Below, in pieces: positions 15,233-24,543 of a stretch of DNA of 64,000 nucleotides. The position numbers and the translations under genes are program-made. This stretch comes from Cellulophaga sp. Hel_I_12. GTDB taxonomy: Bacteria > Bacteroidota > Bacteroidia > Flavobacteriales > Flavobacteriaceae. The stretch covers positions 1,739,501 to 1,803,500 of the forward strand of contig NZ_JUHB01000001.1 of the NCBI RefSeq assembly GCF_000799565.1, written 5' to 3'. The notes under the pieces were generated by a model. That model saw only the letters and a program-made list of their open reading frames with translations, was not told the DNA's origin and made no database searches. The first letter of the stretch is position 1. Every line of letters starts with the position of its first letter.

Positions 15233-15454
15233 ATGGATGAAAAGGAAAAGAAATTTCTTAAAATGATTGGGCAAAATATTGCAAAAAATAGGAAGGCAAT
15301 GGGATTCAGTCAATTGGATATTTGTTCCATAATTAGGATGGAAAAATCCAATCTATCAAGTATAGAAAATGGAAGACAGAATGTTACTTCACTTACCTTG
15401 CTGAAAATTTCAAAAGCTATTGGTGTTGAAGTGAGTTCTTTCTTTCAAGAATAA
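15233..15454 (+). CDS. XRE-family HTH regulator
   Basis: The product from the ATG at 15233 is 73 residues: MDEKEKKFLKMIGQNIAKNR, then the HTH SQLDICSIIRMEKSNLSSIE and GRQNVTSLTLLKISKAIGVE. An in-frame earlier start at 15182 lies within the palindrome and is rejected. Bacteroidota often place this kind of small regulator on mobile islands. It is divergent to the HEPN module and probably binds the palindrome at 15171-15204. Confidence 0.82.
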   Translation: MDEKEKKFLKMIGQNIAKNRKAMGFSQLDICSIIRMEKSNLSSIENGRQNVTSLTLLKISKAIGVEVSSFFQE

Positions 15455-15498
15455 AAACTATTTTGATCTTATTCTATAAATAAATTCATAATAATAGA

Positions 15499-15745
15499 TT
15501 AAGCATTGTGGGTATATCTTTCCATTAGTCCCTCCATGTCCTCACCGATTTTCTTATCCAAAACTTTAGCATAGTGCTGTGTCGTTTTAATTGAAGTGTG
15601 CCCTAACATTTTACTGACTTATTTTGTTATAACGCCATTTGATAGCGTAATATCAGTTCCTAATGAATGACGCACTAAGTTTGTAGCACCATTTTTAGTA
15701 ATTCCTCTGCAATACAAGTTCAAACGATCGACAATTTTTTGTGTT
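15499..15745 (-). pseudogene. C-terminal remnant of a tyrosine integrase
   Basis: The minus strand encodes NGATNLVRHSLGTDITLSNG, an in-frame stop, then VSKMLGHTSIKTTQHYAKVL and a tail ending YTHNA. This is the box-II end of a conjugative-transposon type tyrosine recombinase: R-H, MLGHTSIKTT, and the catalytic tyrosine in QHYAKV. The internal stop and loss of everything upstream make it a dead fragment, left from an earlier element at the same site. Confidence 0.75.
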
Positions 15746-15815
15746 TGTCAACTATTCTACAAATTCCTTCTCTATTCAGTCTAATCCAAATTTTAATTAG
15801 AAATTTATGTTTAAA

Positions 15816-17150
15816 TTAAAAATTAATAACACTATCTAAAGCATCATCAGCATCCCTATGGATAAAGTTTGCCTGGTAATTCAGCGTAGTTTTTAAGTCG
15901 CTATGTCTATAAAGTTTTTGTAACATTAAAGGATGGATTTTATCCCCCGCAATATTACCAAAAGTATGACGCGCGATATGATTAGATAAGCTTTTGTCAA
16001 TATTACATTGTTCCGCAATCCTACTTAAAAACTTATTAAATAGTTTAGTGGCATTTCGGGTTTTTGTAAAAAGATCTTCATCATCATCCGAACGCACATC
16101 CTTTAAAAACGGAAAAATATAGCCTCCATTATCTCTTCTGTTTATTTTATAAAAGTCTAGAATGGTTTTCCCTTTTTCGGGAACTTTAAGGCTTAAAGGC
16201 TTCTCGTTCTTATTCATAACGTAATAAAGTCTATTATCTTTGAAGTCAGACCATTTTAATTTTACCACATCCGAAATACGAATACCAGCAAAATAAAAAG
16301 ATATCAACCAAACATTGTGCGTATGCCAGATTGAAGAATACGGTTCTAGCTTCAATGCTTCAATTCTTTCTACTTCTTCAATAGTCAGTCCTATCTTATT
16401 ACTTGTTCCCAGCCTAATTTTTTCTTTGTCGCCTGCAAAGGGATAATATTTTGCAGAAACAACTCCATCTTTAATAGCAACATTAAAAAGCGTTCTGATA
16501 AAAATAAGTTGGTTTGAAATCGTTCGCGTTTTTTGATTTAGATAAGCAGAGCAAAAAGTTTTATAGCGCTCTATAAAAGCCTGATTAATATCTTGAAACT
16601 TCAAGTCTTTTTTCTTTTGAAAATGTTCAATACCGTCGATAAAAGAATATTCAGACTTTCTTGCCTTACTAACCCTATCACGTCTTCGTTTAGCAATACC
16701 TTCAATAACATCATTTTTTGTTAACGATATTCTCAGATTTAAAAACTCTTCGATATTGTATAAAATTGATAGTTCAGATTTAGCAACAGAAAAAACCTTA
16801 CGATCATATTTTGTCTTTATTCTTTGAGCTGCAATCGCAAAAAAAGACTTAGAACCACCTGGTCCTTTTAATTTTTGCTTAACTTGTCTAGTAGTAATGT
16901 TTTCATCTTTATTGCTTAGATAAATGTCATTTGCTTCAGTTAACTTTTTGAGTAAAAAGTTGTTTAACATTTGGTAGTTTGGATGACTCCTTTTTGCTTG
17001 ACCATTAATTTTATCCCAATCCTTTTCGAAAATATATTGACCAAGCCACTTATAATTAGTCTTATAGTTTGCGCTAATTCTTATGGCCAAAGGAATCGTT
17101 CCATCCTTTTTCATCATATTTTTGCGAAGAACAATCTTAATATTAGCCAT
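15816..17150 (-). CDS. Tyrosine integrase of the tRNA-fMet island
   Basis: This 444-residue Bacteroidota phage-type integrase has an Arm-DNA-binding-like N-terminus (KIVLRKNMMKKDGTIPLAIRI, residues 4-24), a SAM-like core domain (about 110-215) and a catalytic domain with R in AGIRISDVVKLKW, H-x-x-R in HIARHTF, H in LYRHSDLKTT and Y in LNYQ. The start faces the tRNA fragment 160 bases away, the usual position for an integrase next to its attachment site. It should integrate and excise the island. It is unlike the recombinase at 8904 in sequence and length. Confidence 0.9.
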   Translation of the reverse strand: MANIKIVLRKNMMKKDGTIPLAIRISANYKTNYKWLGQYIFEKDWDKINGQAKRSHPNYQMLNNFLLKKLTEANDIYLSNKDENITTRQVKQKLKGPGGSKSFFAIAAQRIKTKYDRKVFSVAKSELSILYNIEEFLNLRISLTKNDVIEGIAKRRRDRVSKARKSEYSFIDGIEHFQKKKDLKFQDINQAFIERYKTFCSAYLNQKTRTISNQLIFIRTLFNVAIKDGVVSAKYYPFAGDKEKIRLGTSNKIGLTIEEVERIEALKLEPYSSIWHTHNVWLISFYFAGIRISDVVKLKWSDFKDNRLYYVMNKNEKPLSLKVPEKGKTILDFYKINRRDNGGYIFPFLKDVRSDDDEDLFTKTRNATKLFNKFLSRIAEQCNIDKSLSNHIARHTFGNIAGDKIHPLMLQKLYRHSDLKTTLNYQANFIHRDADDALDSVINF

Positions 17151-17311
17151 AACAAACTTTTTTTGAATTATAAAGATACAAAAAACTAGTACAGAATAAG
17201 TACAGAATAATTTGATTTTAATTGAATTTAAATGATATTAAAAAATATTAAAAATTCATAAGTAATTGATTTCTAATGGTTTTAAATGGATTTGATTTGG
17301 TAAAAGACTAA

Positions 17312-17357
17312 GCTCATAACCCGAAGGTCACTGGTTCGAGTCCAGTTCCCGCTACTA
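17312..17357 (+). tRNA. 3' half of an initiator tRNA-Met, displaced by integration (att site)
   Basis: The sequence GCTCATAACCCGAAGGTC, then the TpsiC arm CTGGTTCGAGTCCAG and acceptor end TTCCCGCTAC, is the anticodon loop (CAT) to 3' end of a bacterial initiator tRNA-Met. The 5' half and a matching acceptor strand are absent upstream; AT-rich sequence takes their place. A Rho-independent terminator follows. This is the classic right end of an element inserted into a tRNA 3' half, so the intact tRNA should lie at the other end of the island, left of the window. It is not a functional tRNA here. Confidence 0.75.
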
Positions 17358-17363
17358 AGAAAG

Positions 17364-17389
17364 CCGATTGCTAAGCAATCGGTTTTTTT
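17364..17389 (+). terminator. Rho-independent terminator of the tRNA gene
   Basis: CCGATTGC-TAA-GCAATCGG followed by seven T residues forms an 8-bp stem with a U tract, directly behind the tRNA 3' end. Confidence 0.85.
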
Positions 17390-17430
17390 GTTTCCTAAAA
17401 TGCGTAGCATTTATTCTTAAGAATTTTAGG

Positions 17431-17813
17431 AAACAAAAAAACGTAATCGCGTGAAACGCGATGGCTTTTTTAGTAAAGCCACCCCAAGGCCCTTTCCGCA
17501 GTGCAACGAAGGAAAGAATCCAGTTCCCACTACTAAGAAAGCAGATTGCTATGCAATCGGCTTTTTTGTTTTAAAATATGCGTAGCATTTATGCTTAAGC
17601 ATGTGATAAAACAAAAAAACGTAATCGCGTGAAACGCGATGGGCTTTTTTAGTAAAGCCCCCTACCTTGGATCAACGAGCAATAGCGAGTTAACCCAGTT
17701 CCCCCTACCCCTGGTTAAACGAGCGACAGCGAGTTAATCCAGTTCTCCTCAAAACTATTGAAACAAAAAAACGTAATCGCGTGAAACGCGATGGGCTTTT
17801 TTAGTAAAGCCAT
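17431..17813 (+). repeat. Three direct repeats of a hairpin block with decayed tRNA 3' ends between
   Basis: A block of about 53 bp containing ACGTAATCGCGTGAAACGCG and GGCTTTTTTAGTAAAGCC occurs at about 17431-17483, 17610-17662 and 17761-17813. Each has two hairpins (ATCGCGT/ACGCGAT and GGCTTT/AAAGCC). Between them lie degraded copies of the tRNA end, such as AATCCAGTTCCCACTACTAA at 17517 and AACCCAGTTCCCCCTAC at 17692, and a second, weaker terminator stem at 17543-17567. The 60-200 bp spacing and tRNA content argue for repeated integration scars, not CRISPR. Confidence 0.7.
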
Positions 17814-17845
17814 CCTACTCTGGATCAAGGAGCGACATACCGTTA

Positions 17846-17903
17846 ACCCAGTTTCCGACACTAAAATAGACAAGCGTATATAGCAATGTGAGGCATTTTT
17901 TAT
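17846..17903 (+). repeat. Left copy of the repeat flanking the metal-resistance region
   Basis: CCCAGTTTCCGACACTAAAA through AGCAATGTGAGGCATTTTTT matches, with scattered differences, the sequence at 33203-33262. It is itself a decayed tRNA 3'-end type sequence. The two copies face the same way, about 15.3 kb apart. Confidence 0.55.
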
Positions 17904-18076
17904 GTTTTGGGCAGTACATGTCAAGATTGGGTGATGTAATACTGCTACTTTTATTTGATGAAAATAATAATGTATCATTGCGTTTATGCTCTTTTTAAAA
18001 TAAGCTAAGCCTTATAAACCTTTGCTTTAACATAAATAATAGCTAATTTGCCCAAAGAAATAAAAAATCAAAATAC

Positions 18077-18670
18077 ATGTGGTGGCATTATTTATTAGTT
18101 TTCTTGGGTGCCTTGTTATTAGACATCACTCCATTACCATTAGCTCCCGCATTTACCATCATGGTTTTTCTTCAAATAGTTTTTAATTTAAATGTGTGGT
18201 GGGTCATTATCATTGGTGTAGCAGGATCTGTTTTAGGAAGGTATATTCTTCTTTTATATACCCCCTTGTTATCTGAAAAATACTTGAAGAAATCAAAAAA
18301 TGAAGACATCAAGTATCTTGGAAACAAAATGAATGAGAACAAATGGAAAGGCTTTTTAGTAGTGCTTACCTATTCCTTATTGCCGCTTCCCACAACGCCA
18401 CTCTTTATAGGAGCGGGTATTTCAAAAATAAAACCCATATATATTATCCCTGCATTTCTCATTGGCAAATTCACTAGTGATACTATCGCCATACATTTAG
18501 GTAAATATGCTGCCGAAAACGCTAGCAGCATCCTAGAAAATTTAGTGTCATGGCAATCTATTGCAAGCATTTCATTAGGATTGCTCATGATTTTTGGCCT
18601 TTTTTTTATCAACTGGCGAAAATTGGTGCAAACAAAGAAATTAGAATTAAATTTTAAAATTTTTAAATAA
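18077..18670 (+). CDS. DedA/VTT-like small membrane protein
   Basis: The 197-residue protein has about five hydrophobic spans. The segment LLPLPTTPLFIGAGISKIKP, with the preceding G-R-Y turn (GSVLGRYIL), is the kind of re-entrant glycine/proline motif found in the SNARE-associated/VTT (DedA) family of lipid transporters and membrane-homeostasis proteins. The start MWWHYLLVFLGALLLDITPL suits a cytoplasmic-side first span. It stands alone between repeat scars, upstream of the metal genes; whether it belongs to them is unclear. Confidence 0.6.
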   Translation: MWWHYLLVFLGALLLDITPLPLAPAFTIMVFLQIVFNLNVWWVIIIGVAGSVLGRYILLLYTPLLSEKYLKKSKNEDIKYLGNKMNENKWKGFLVVLTYSLLPLPTTPLFIGAGISKIKPIYIIPAFLIGKFTSDTIAIHLGKYAAENASSILENLVSWQSIASISLGLLMIFGLFFINWRKLVQTKKLELNFKIFK

Positions 18671-18922
18671 ATTGTTCTCGCTTGCCTCTACTCTGGATCA
18701 ACGAGCAACAGCAAGTGAATCCAATTAAAACTATTTGGAAACACGATGGCTTTTTTATACCTCGTGTACAACATTTTACTGTTTTGCTAATCAAAATAAA
18801 GATTATCCTTATTTGCCATTAAAAGCATTTAATTACTATTATTTGAGTATCGCTTTCATAGATTTTACGCTACAAATCGCAGATAATTAGCTTGTACACC
18901 GTTAATCTTCACGAATTAAAGT

Positions 18923-18952
18923 ACTGTTAAATTCAATAAAAACTGTTAAATT
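18923..18952 (+). promoter_or_regulatory. Direct repeats upstream of the metal-resistance genes
   Basis: ACTGTTAAATT occurs twice, at 18923-18933 and 18942-18952, 19 bases apart, ending 14 bases before the first metal gene. About two helical turns apart puts both on the same face of the DNA, as for a dimeric activator or repressor. No regulator gene is in the cluster. Confidence 0.4.
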
Positions 18953-18965
18953 TTCGTATTTTGCA

Positions 18966-19388
18966 ATGATGAAAAAGGTATTTCATAAAATAATGTCAAT
19001 TTCAATGGCTTTCGTAGTTTTATTTTCTACGATGTCATTCACTATTGATATGCATTATTGTGGAGATGCTATAATAGATTACTCTTTCTTTCACAAGGCT
19101 GAAAATTGTGGAATGGAAAAAGAGCAAGTTACATCAACTTGTGAAAATCCAGAAATGAAAAAGAAATCTTGTTGTTCCGATCAACAAATTATCATTGAAG
19201 GACAAGAAGATTTAAAAAATAACTTCACTACACTCACATTTGAGCAACAAGTTTTTGTTGCATCATTTGTTTATTCGTACATCAACCTTTTTGAAGGAAC
19301 GGCATCTAAAGATGTTCCTTACAAAGAGTACCCACCACCGTTTGTCAAACGCGATATTCAAGTCTTGCACCAGACCTTCTTAATTTGA
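18966..19388 (+). CDS. HYC_CC_PP family exported protein
   Basis: The 140-residue protein carries the three motifs that name this Bacteroidota family: MHYCGD (about 36), KSCCSD (about 77) and YPPPF (about 123). The N-terminus is a signal peptide or anchor (MSISMAFVVLFSTMSFT). Its cysteines and histidine suggest a metal-binding periplasmic protein. It is the first gene of the copper/silver cluster, 119 bases before the CusA gene. Confidence 0.82.
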   Translation: MMKKVFHKIMSISMAFVVLFSTMSFTIDMHYCGDAIIDYSFFHKAENCGMEKEQVTSTCENPEMKKKSCCSDQQIIIEGQEDLKNNFTTLTFEQQVFVASFVYSYINLFEGTASKDVPYKEYPPPFVKRDIQVLHQTFLI

Positions 19389-19507
19389 TGTATTAAACAT
19401 TCGTGATTCGCCCTTCAATACTTATTGACTTGGGCCAAATTTGTTGTATTTGCTTTTCTGTACTTCAGGATTTCAAATCATTCATAAATGTTTAATTATC
19501 ATAGCAC

Positions 19508-22500
19508 ATGCTTAATAAAGCTATCAAATTTCTTATTGAGAACAAGCTCGTTACAGTTCTAATGTTAACTCTGTTTGTCGGTTGGGGTATTGTAAATGCA
19601 CCCTTTGGATGGGATACGGGTTTTCTACCCTCAAATCCTGTAGCGGTTGACGCTATTCCAGATATTGGCGAGAACCAACAAATTGTGTTTACCAAATGGC
19701 AAGGTCGATCTCCTCAAGATATTGAAGACCAAATTACCTATCCACTAACCACTTCCTTATTAGGTATTCCTGGTGTTAAAACCATTCGTAGTTCCTCTAT
19801 GTTCGGGTTTTCGAGCATTTATATTATTTTTGAAGAGGAGGTCGAATTCTATTGGTCACGGAGTCGTATTCTTGAAAAACTAAACTCTCTTTCTGCTAAT
19901 TTGTTACCGCAAGGGGTAAACCCTACATTGGGTCCTGATGCTACGGGATTAGGACAAATATATTGGTACACCTTAGAAGGTCGTGATGAAAAAGGGAATG
20001 TTACTGGTGGTTGGGATTTACAAGAATTACGTAGTATTCAAGATTACTATGTGAAATATGCCTTGTCCGGTGCAAGTGGTGTTTCGGAAGTAGCTTCTAT
20101 TGGTGGTTATGTTCAAGAATATCAGGTGGATGTTGACCCAGAAAAAATGCGTCAGTACAATATCAATCTAGAGCAGGTAGTACAAGCTGTAAAAGAAAGT
20201 AATCAGGATATTGGTGCACAGACCTTAGAAATCAATCAAGCTGAATATTTGGTTCGTGGTTTGGGGTATGTGAAATCCATATCAGATTTAGAAAATGCGG
20301 TAGTTTCTTCTGAAAATTTTACATCCCTACGGATAAAGGATATAGCGAATGTTACACTTGGGCCAGCAACGAGACGTGGTATTTTAGACAAAGAAGGTGC
20401 CGAAGTTGTAGGCGGTGTGGTCGTAGCTCGTTATGGTGCAAACCCTATGGAAGTTATTACTAATGTAAAGGAACAGATTGCAGAACTTTCGTCGGGTTTA
20501 CCCAGCAAAGTTTTGACAGACGGTCGCACTTCACAAGTAACCATTGTTCCTTTTTATGACCGCACAGAGCTTATACAAGAAACGCTGCATACCCTAAACG
20601 AAGCCCTTACCCTTGAAATTCTGATTACCATTTTGGTCATCATCGTTATGGTGTTCAATCTACGAGCATCCATTCTAATTTCCGGATTATTACCTGTTGC
20701 CGTGTTAATGGTATTCATCACTATGAAGCTCTTTAATGTCGATGCTAATATTGTGGCACTTTCCGGTATTGCTATAGCCATAGGGACTATGGTCGATGTT
20801 GGGGTTATCCTCGCTGAAAATATGATACGGCATATAGAGGATGAAAAGTTACGATTTAAGGCAGATGGAATTGAATACACTACAAACGAAATTGTCTATA
20901 ATGCTACTGCCGAAGTTTCGGGAGCTATTTTAACCGCCGTTCTAACGACCATCATAAGTTTTATACCTGTATTTACGCTAATTGGCGCCGAAGGAAAATT
21001 ATTCAGACCCTTGGCATTTACCAAAACCATGGCGCTCACGGCTGCATTAGTCATTGCACTTTTCTTGATACCACCATTTGCTGCTTATTTGTTCAGAAAA
21101 ACAAATATTCGAGAACGTTCTAAATACCTTCTAAACGGTTTGCTAATCCTACTCGGGATTACGGCGATGGTATATGGCTATTGGTTAGGAATGGTATTAA
21201 TAGCTTTTGGAACGGTTGCGCTATTAAGTGTAAGAAAAATTATAACGGCAAAAAGAGCGAACCTAATTCATATTATTATTTCGTGTATAGCCATCGTATT
21301 TCTGCTTGCCGAATACTGGCGACCGCTTGGTTTTGATCGAAGTATTCTAATGAATCTGATTTTTGTAGCGATTATCTGCTTTGGATTACTGGGTGTGTTT
21401 TCAATTTTTCAACGGTATTATGACAACATCCTGCGCTGGGCACTTCAAAACCGATTATTGTTTTTAATTATCCCTACTACGGTTCTGATTTTAGGAGTGG
21501 TTATCATGCGCAATACTGGAAAAGAATTTATGCCAGCGCTCAATGAAGGTTCTTTCTTATTAATGCCTACCTCTCTACCGCACTCAGGAGTTGAAGAAAA
21601 TAAGCGGGTATTACAACAGTTGGATATGGCGGTAGCCACTATTCCCGAAATAGAAACGGTGGTAGGTAAAGCAGGACGCACAGAATCAGCACTAGATCCT
21701 GCGCCGCTATCGATGTATGAAAATATGATTCAGTATAAGTCCGAATATATGCGGAACGATGCAGGAGAGCGACAACGCTATCAAATGAACGATGATGGCT
21801 TATTTGTACTGAAAAACGGAAAATTCATCATCAACCCCAATAATGAAATTAATGATGATGCAAACTATGATGTTTCACAACTTAAAACTACAGCAACCAA
21901 TAACCATTTAATTCCTGATACTGATGGCGAATACTACCGCAACTGGCGACCAGAAATAAAAAATCCTGATGATATCTGGAATGAAATTGTGAAGGTCACC
22001 AAATTTCCAGGAGTAACTTCCGCGCCCAAACTTCAACCTATAGAAACACGTCTTGTTATGCTACAGACGGGCATGCGAGCACCTATGGGAATTAAGGTAA
22101 AAGGGCCCGACTTAAAAACCATAGAAGCCTTTGGTTTGCAATTGGAGGAACTATTAAAAAAATCCAAAGGTGTAAAAGAACAAGCCGTATTTGCCGACCG
22201 AATCGTGGGTAAACCTTATTTGTTAATTGATATCAAGCGTGAACAATTAGCCCGATATGGCATATCGATTATGGATGTGCAAGAAGTGCTTCAAGTAGCT
22301 GTTGGCGGTATGCAACTTACCCAAACCGTGGAAGGGCGGGAACGGTATGGAGTGCGTGTACGGTATCCTAGAGAATTACGTGCCAATCCAGACGACCTTA
22401 AAAATATTTACGTGCCTGTAGAAAAAGGCAGTCCTGTTCCTTTGGGTGAGCTCGTGGATATTCGTTACGAACAAGGACCGCAAGTGATTAAAAGTGAGGA

Positions 22501-23296
22501 CACTTTCCTAGTAGGCTACGTGCTGTTTGATAAGCTAGACGGTTTTGCCGAGGTCGATGTCGTAGAAAGTGCCCAAGCCTTAATCAAACAAAATATAGCA
22601 AACGGCGATTTAATAGTGCCTAAAGGAATAAGCTATCGTTTTACAGGTACGTATGAAAATCAATTACGGGCAGAAAAAACACTTTCTGTGGTAATTCCGA
22701 TGGCACTTGCCATAATATTCTTGATTTTATATTTCCAGTTTAAATCGGTCAGCACTTCGCTTATGGTATTTTCAGGAATTACCATCGCTTTTGCTGGAGG
22801 ATTTATTATGATTTGGCTGTATGGCCAAGATTGGTTTTTTAATTTTAATCTTCTCGGGGAGAATATGCGAGACCTTTTTAATATGAAAACTATCAATTTA
22901 AGTGTAGCGGTTTGGGTCGGTTTCATTGCCCTATTTGGTATTGCTACCGATGATGGCGTGGTGATGGCCACCTATCTCACACAGACTTTTGACAGAGAAA
23001 AGCCTACCGATAAAAAGGAAATCCGATTGGCAACCCTTGAAGCCGCTGGTAAGCGAATACGACCTTGCCTAATGACTACCGTTACGACAATTCTCGCATT
23101 GCTGCCCATACTTACCTCTACTGGGAAAGGAAGTGATATTATGATTCCGATGGCGATTCCCATTTTTGGAGGGATGATTATAGATGTTACGTCTTACTTC
23201 CTATTGCCCGTGCTATATAGTTGGCGGGAAGAGTTTTTGCTTTCGCAAAAGCAAAACAAGAATCAAGAATCAGAAAACAAGACCTTAACTGCATAA
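19508..23296 (+). CDS. cusA: CusA/CzcA-family heavy-metal RND efflux pump
   Basis: At 1262 residues this is the inner-membrane proton-driven pump of a metal-efflux tripartite complex. Family marks are the N-terminal NKLVTVLMLTL-type first span, AVDAIPDIGENQQIVFTKWQ, and the segments ALSGIAIAIGTMVDVGVILA and FGIATDDGVVMATYLTQTF in the two membrane bundles. It is about 220 residues longer than E. coli CusA. The extra length comprises additional membrane spans (about residues 540-630) and a hydrophilic insertion (about 750-810), which I believe is normal for Bacteroidota members. The gene is followed after three bases by the outer-membrane partner; the adaptor is far downstream at 29510. Confidence 0.93.
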   Translation: MLNKAIKFLIENKLVTVLMLTLFVGWGIVNAPFGWDTGFLPSNPVAVDAIPDIGENQQIVFTKWQGRSPQDIEDQITYPLTTSLLGIPGVKTIRSSSMFGFSSIYIIFEEEVEFYWSRSRILEKLNSLSANLLPQGVNPTLGPDATGLGQIYWYTLEGRDEKGNVTGGWDLQELRSIQDYYVKYALSGASGVSEVASIGGYVQEYQVDVDPEKMRQYNINLEQVVQAVKESNQDIGAQTLEINQAEYLVRGLGYVKSISDLENAVVSSENFTSLRIKDIANVTLGPATRRGILDKEGAEVVGGVVVARYGANPMEVITNVKEQIAELSSGLPSKVLTDGRTSQVTIVPFYDRTELIQETLHTLNEALTLEILITILVIIVMVFNLRASILISGLLPVAVLMVFITMKLFNVDANIVALSGIAIAIGTMVDVGVILAENMIRHIEDEKLRFKADGIEYTTNEIVYNATAEVSGAILTAVLTTIISFIPVFTLIGAEGKLFRPLAFTKTMALTAALVIALFLIPPFAAYLFRKTNIRERSKYLLNGLLILLGITAMVYGYWLGMVLIAFGTVALLSVRKIITAKRANLIHIIISCIAIVFLLAEYWRPLGFDRSILMNLIFVAIICFGLLGVFSIFQRYYDNILRWALQNRLLFLIIPTTVLILGVVIMRNTGKEFMPALNEGSFLLMPTSLPHSGVEENKRVLQQLDMAVATIPEIETVVGKAGRTESALDPAPLSMYENMIQYKSEYMRNDAGERQRYQMNDDGLFVLKNGKFIINPNNEINDDANYDVSQLKTTATNNHLIPDTDGEYYRNWRPEIKNPDDIWNEIVKVTKFPGVTSAPKLQPIETRLVMLQTGMRAPMGIKVKGPDLKTIEAFGLQLEELLKKSKGVKEQAVFADRIVGKPYLLIDIKREQLARYGISIMDVQEVLQVAVGGMQLTQTVEGRERYGVRVRYPRELRANPDDLKNIYVPVEKGSPVPLGELVDIRYEQGPQVIKSEDTFLVGYVLFDKLDGFAEVDVVESAQALIKQNIANGDLIVPKGISYRFTGTYENQLRAEKTLSVVIPMALAIIFLILYFQFKSVSTSLMVFSGITIAFAGGFIMIWLYGQDWFFNFNLLGENMRDLFNMKTINLSVAVWVGFIALFGIATDDGVVMATYLTQTFDREKPTDKKEIRLATLEAAGKRIRPCLMTTVTTILALLPILTSTGKGSDIMIPMAIPIFGGMIIDVTSYFLLPVLYSWREEFLLSQKQNKNQESENKTLTA

Positions 23297-23299
23297 ATT

Positions 23300-24532
23300 A
23301 TGAATAGAATATCAACATATATCGTCCTGTCTCTTGTCTCTTGTTTCTTGAGTCAATTTACAAATGCACAACAATTACAATCCTATATTCAGGAAGCAGA
23401 AAAGAATAGCCCAGAGATACAGGCCTATAATCTTCGCCATACTATTGCTGAAGAGAAAGTAAACGAAGCTGATTGGTTGCCTAATACGCTTATGAGTGCT
23501 GGCTATTTTGTAAGCGAACCAGAAACGAGAACAGGTGCACAACGTGCGCGCTTTTCGGTATCGCAAATGTTACCTTGGTTTGGTACCATCACAGCTAGAG
23601 AAAATTATGCGAGTTCAATAGCCGATGCCGAATATGTAGAAATCGTAATTGCCAAGCGTAAACTAGCGCTTTCCGTCTCTCAATTGTACTACAGCTTATA
23701 TGCCATTACAGCAAAACAAAAAATACTTGACGAGAATATCGAGTTGTTAAAAACCTATGAAAAATTGGCCCTTACTTCCGTAGAAGTGGGTAAAGCTTCC
23801 GCAGTAGATGTGTTGCGATTACAGATTAGACAAAATGAATTGCAGCAACAAAAAGAGGTGCTCGAAGAAACCTATTTAGGAGAGCAAACCGCTTTTAATA
23901 AGTTACTGAATCGAGATGGAAATACAAGCGTAACCATACTTGAAGCATTGGTGTTGCCTAGTGAAGATATTTTTTACGATGACAATAACCTATCACTTAA
24001 TCCAGAGTTGCTTAAATATGACAAACTCTATGAATCCATAGCGCAATCAGAAGAATTGAATCAAGCTGAAAGCAATCCTATGATTGGTTTTGGACTGGAT
24101 TATTTACCTGTTTCAGACCGTCCTGCTATGAATTTTAGTGATAATGGGAAAGATATTCTAATGCCCATGGTTTCGGTCTCTATCCCCATTTTCAATAAGC
24201 AATACGATTCTAGAAGCAAGCAAAACGAACTGAAACAGTTAGAAATTAACGCTCAAAAAAAGAATCGATTGAATGTGTTGGAGTCCTCTTTCGCGAAAGC
24301 CTTATCGCAACGCAATCAGGCTAAAATTATATACAATACCCAAGAGAAAAACTTGAAGCAGGCAAATGATGCCGAAGAAATTCTTATTAAGAATTATGAA
24401 ACTGGAACGATCGATTTTAATGATGTGCTGGACATACAAGAATTGCAGTTGAAGTTTCAAATCAACCAAATATTTGCAATAACCACATACTATTCGCAAA
24501 GCGCGATAGTCAATTATTTAATAACTCAATAA
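23300..24532 (+). CDS. cusC: TolC/CusC-family outer-membrane efflux protein
   Basis: The 410-residue protein starts with a signal peptide (VLSLVSCFLSQFTNAQQ) and is built of long helices typical of OEP proteins, e.g. SADVLRLQIRQNELQQQKEV-like segments (residues about 170-200) and NDVLDIQELQLKFQINQIFA near the end. It forms the outer-membrane channel for CusA. It starts three bases after cusA and is followed 11 bases later by the HMBD lipoprotein gene. Confidence 0.9.
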   Translation: MNRISTYIVLSLVSCFLSQFTNAQQLQSYIQEAEKNSPEIQAYNLRHTIAEEKVNEADWLPNTLMSAGYFVSEPETRTGAQRARFSVSQMLPWFGTITARENYASSIADAEYVEIVIAKRKLALSVSQLYYSLYAITAKQKILDENIELLKTYEKLALTSVEVGKASAVDVLRLQIRQNELQQQKEVLEETYLGEQTAFNKLLNRDGNTSVTILEALVLPSEDIFYDDNNLSLNPELLKYDKLYESIAQSEELNQAESNPMIGFGLDYLPVSDRPAMNFSDNGKDILMPMVSVSIPIFNKQYDSRSKQNELKQLEINAQKKNRLNVLESSFAKALSQRNQAKIIYNTQEKNLKQANDAEEILIKNYETGTIDFNDVLDIQELQLKFQINQIFAITTYYSQSAIVNYLITQ

Positions 24533-24543
24533 TCTAAACAACA

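Larger units (their letters stand above)
1..17357. mobile_element. Genomic island at tRNA-fMet (left end outside window)
   Basis: The segment left of the displaced tRNA end carries an integrase beside the junction, an integrase remnant, restriction-modification, toxin-antitoxin and cassette genes. This combination indicates an integrated island. The left boundary is not seen and may be far upstream; more than one element may be nested here. Confidence 0.55.

Noticed and set aside
17303..17357. Complete tRNA-Met gene
   Set aside because: Only the anticodon loop to 3' end is present; there is no D arm and no 5' acceptor strand upstream.
17431..17813. Possible CRISPR array because of three similar repeats
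   Set aside because: Units are about 53 bp with two hairpins, spacing is uneven (about 100-130 bp between), spacers are tRNA-end remnants, and no cas genes are near.
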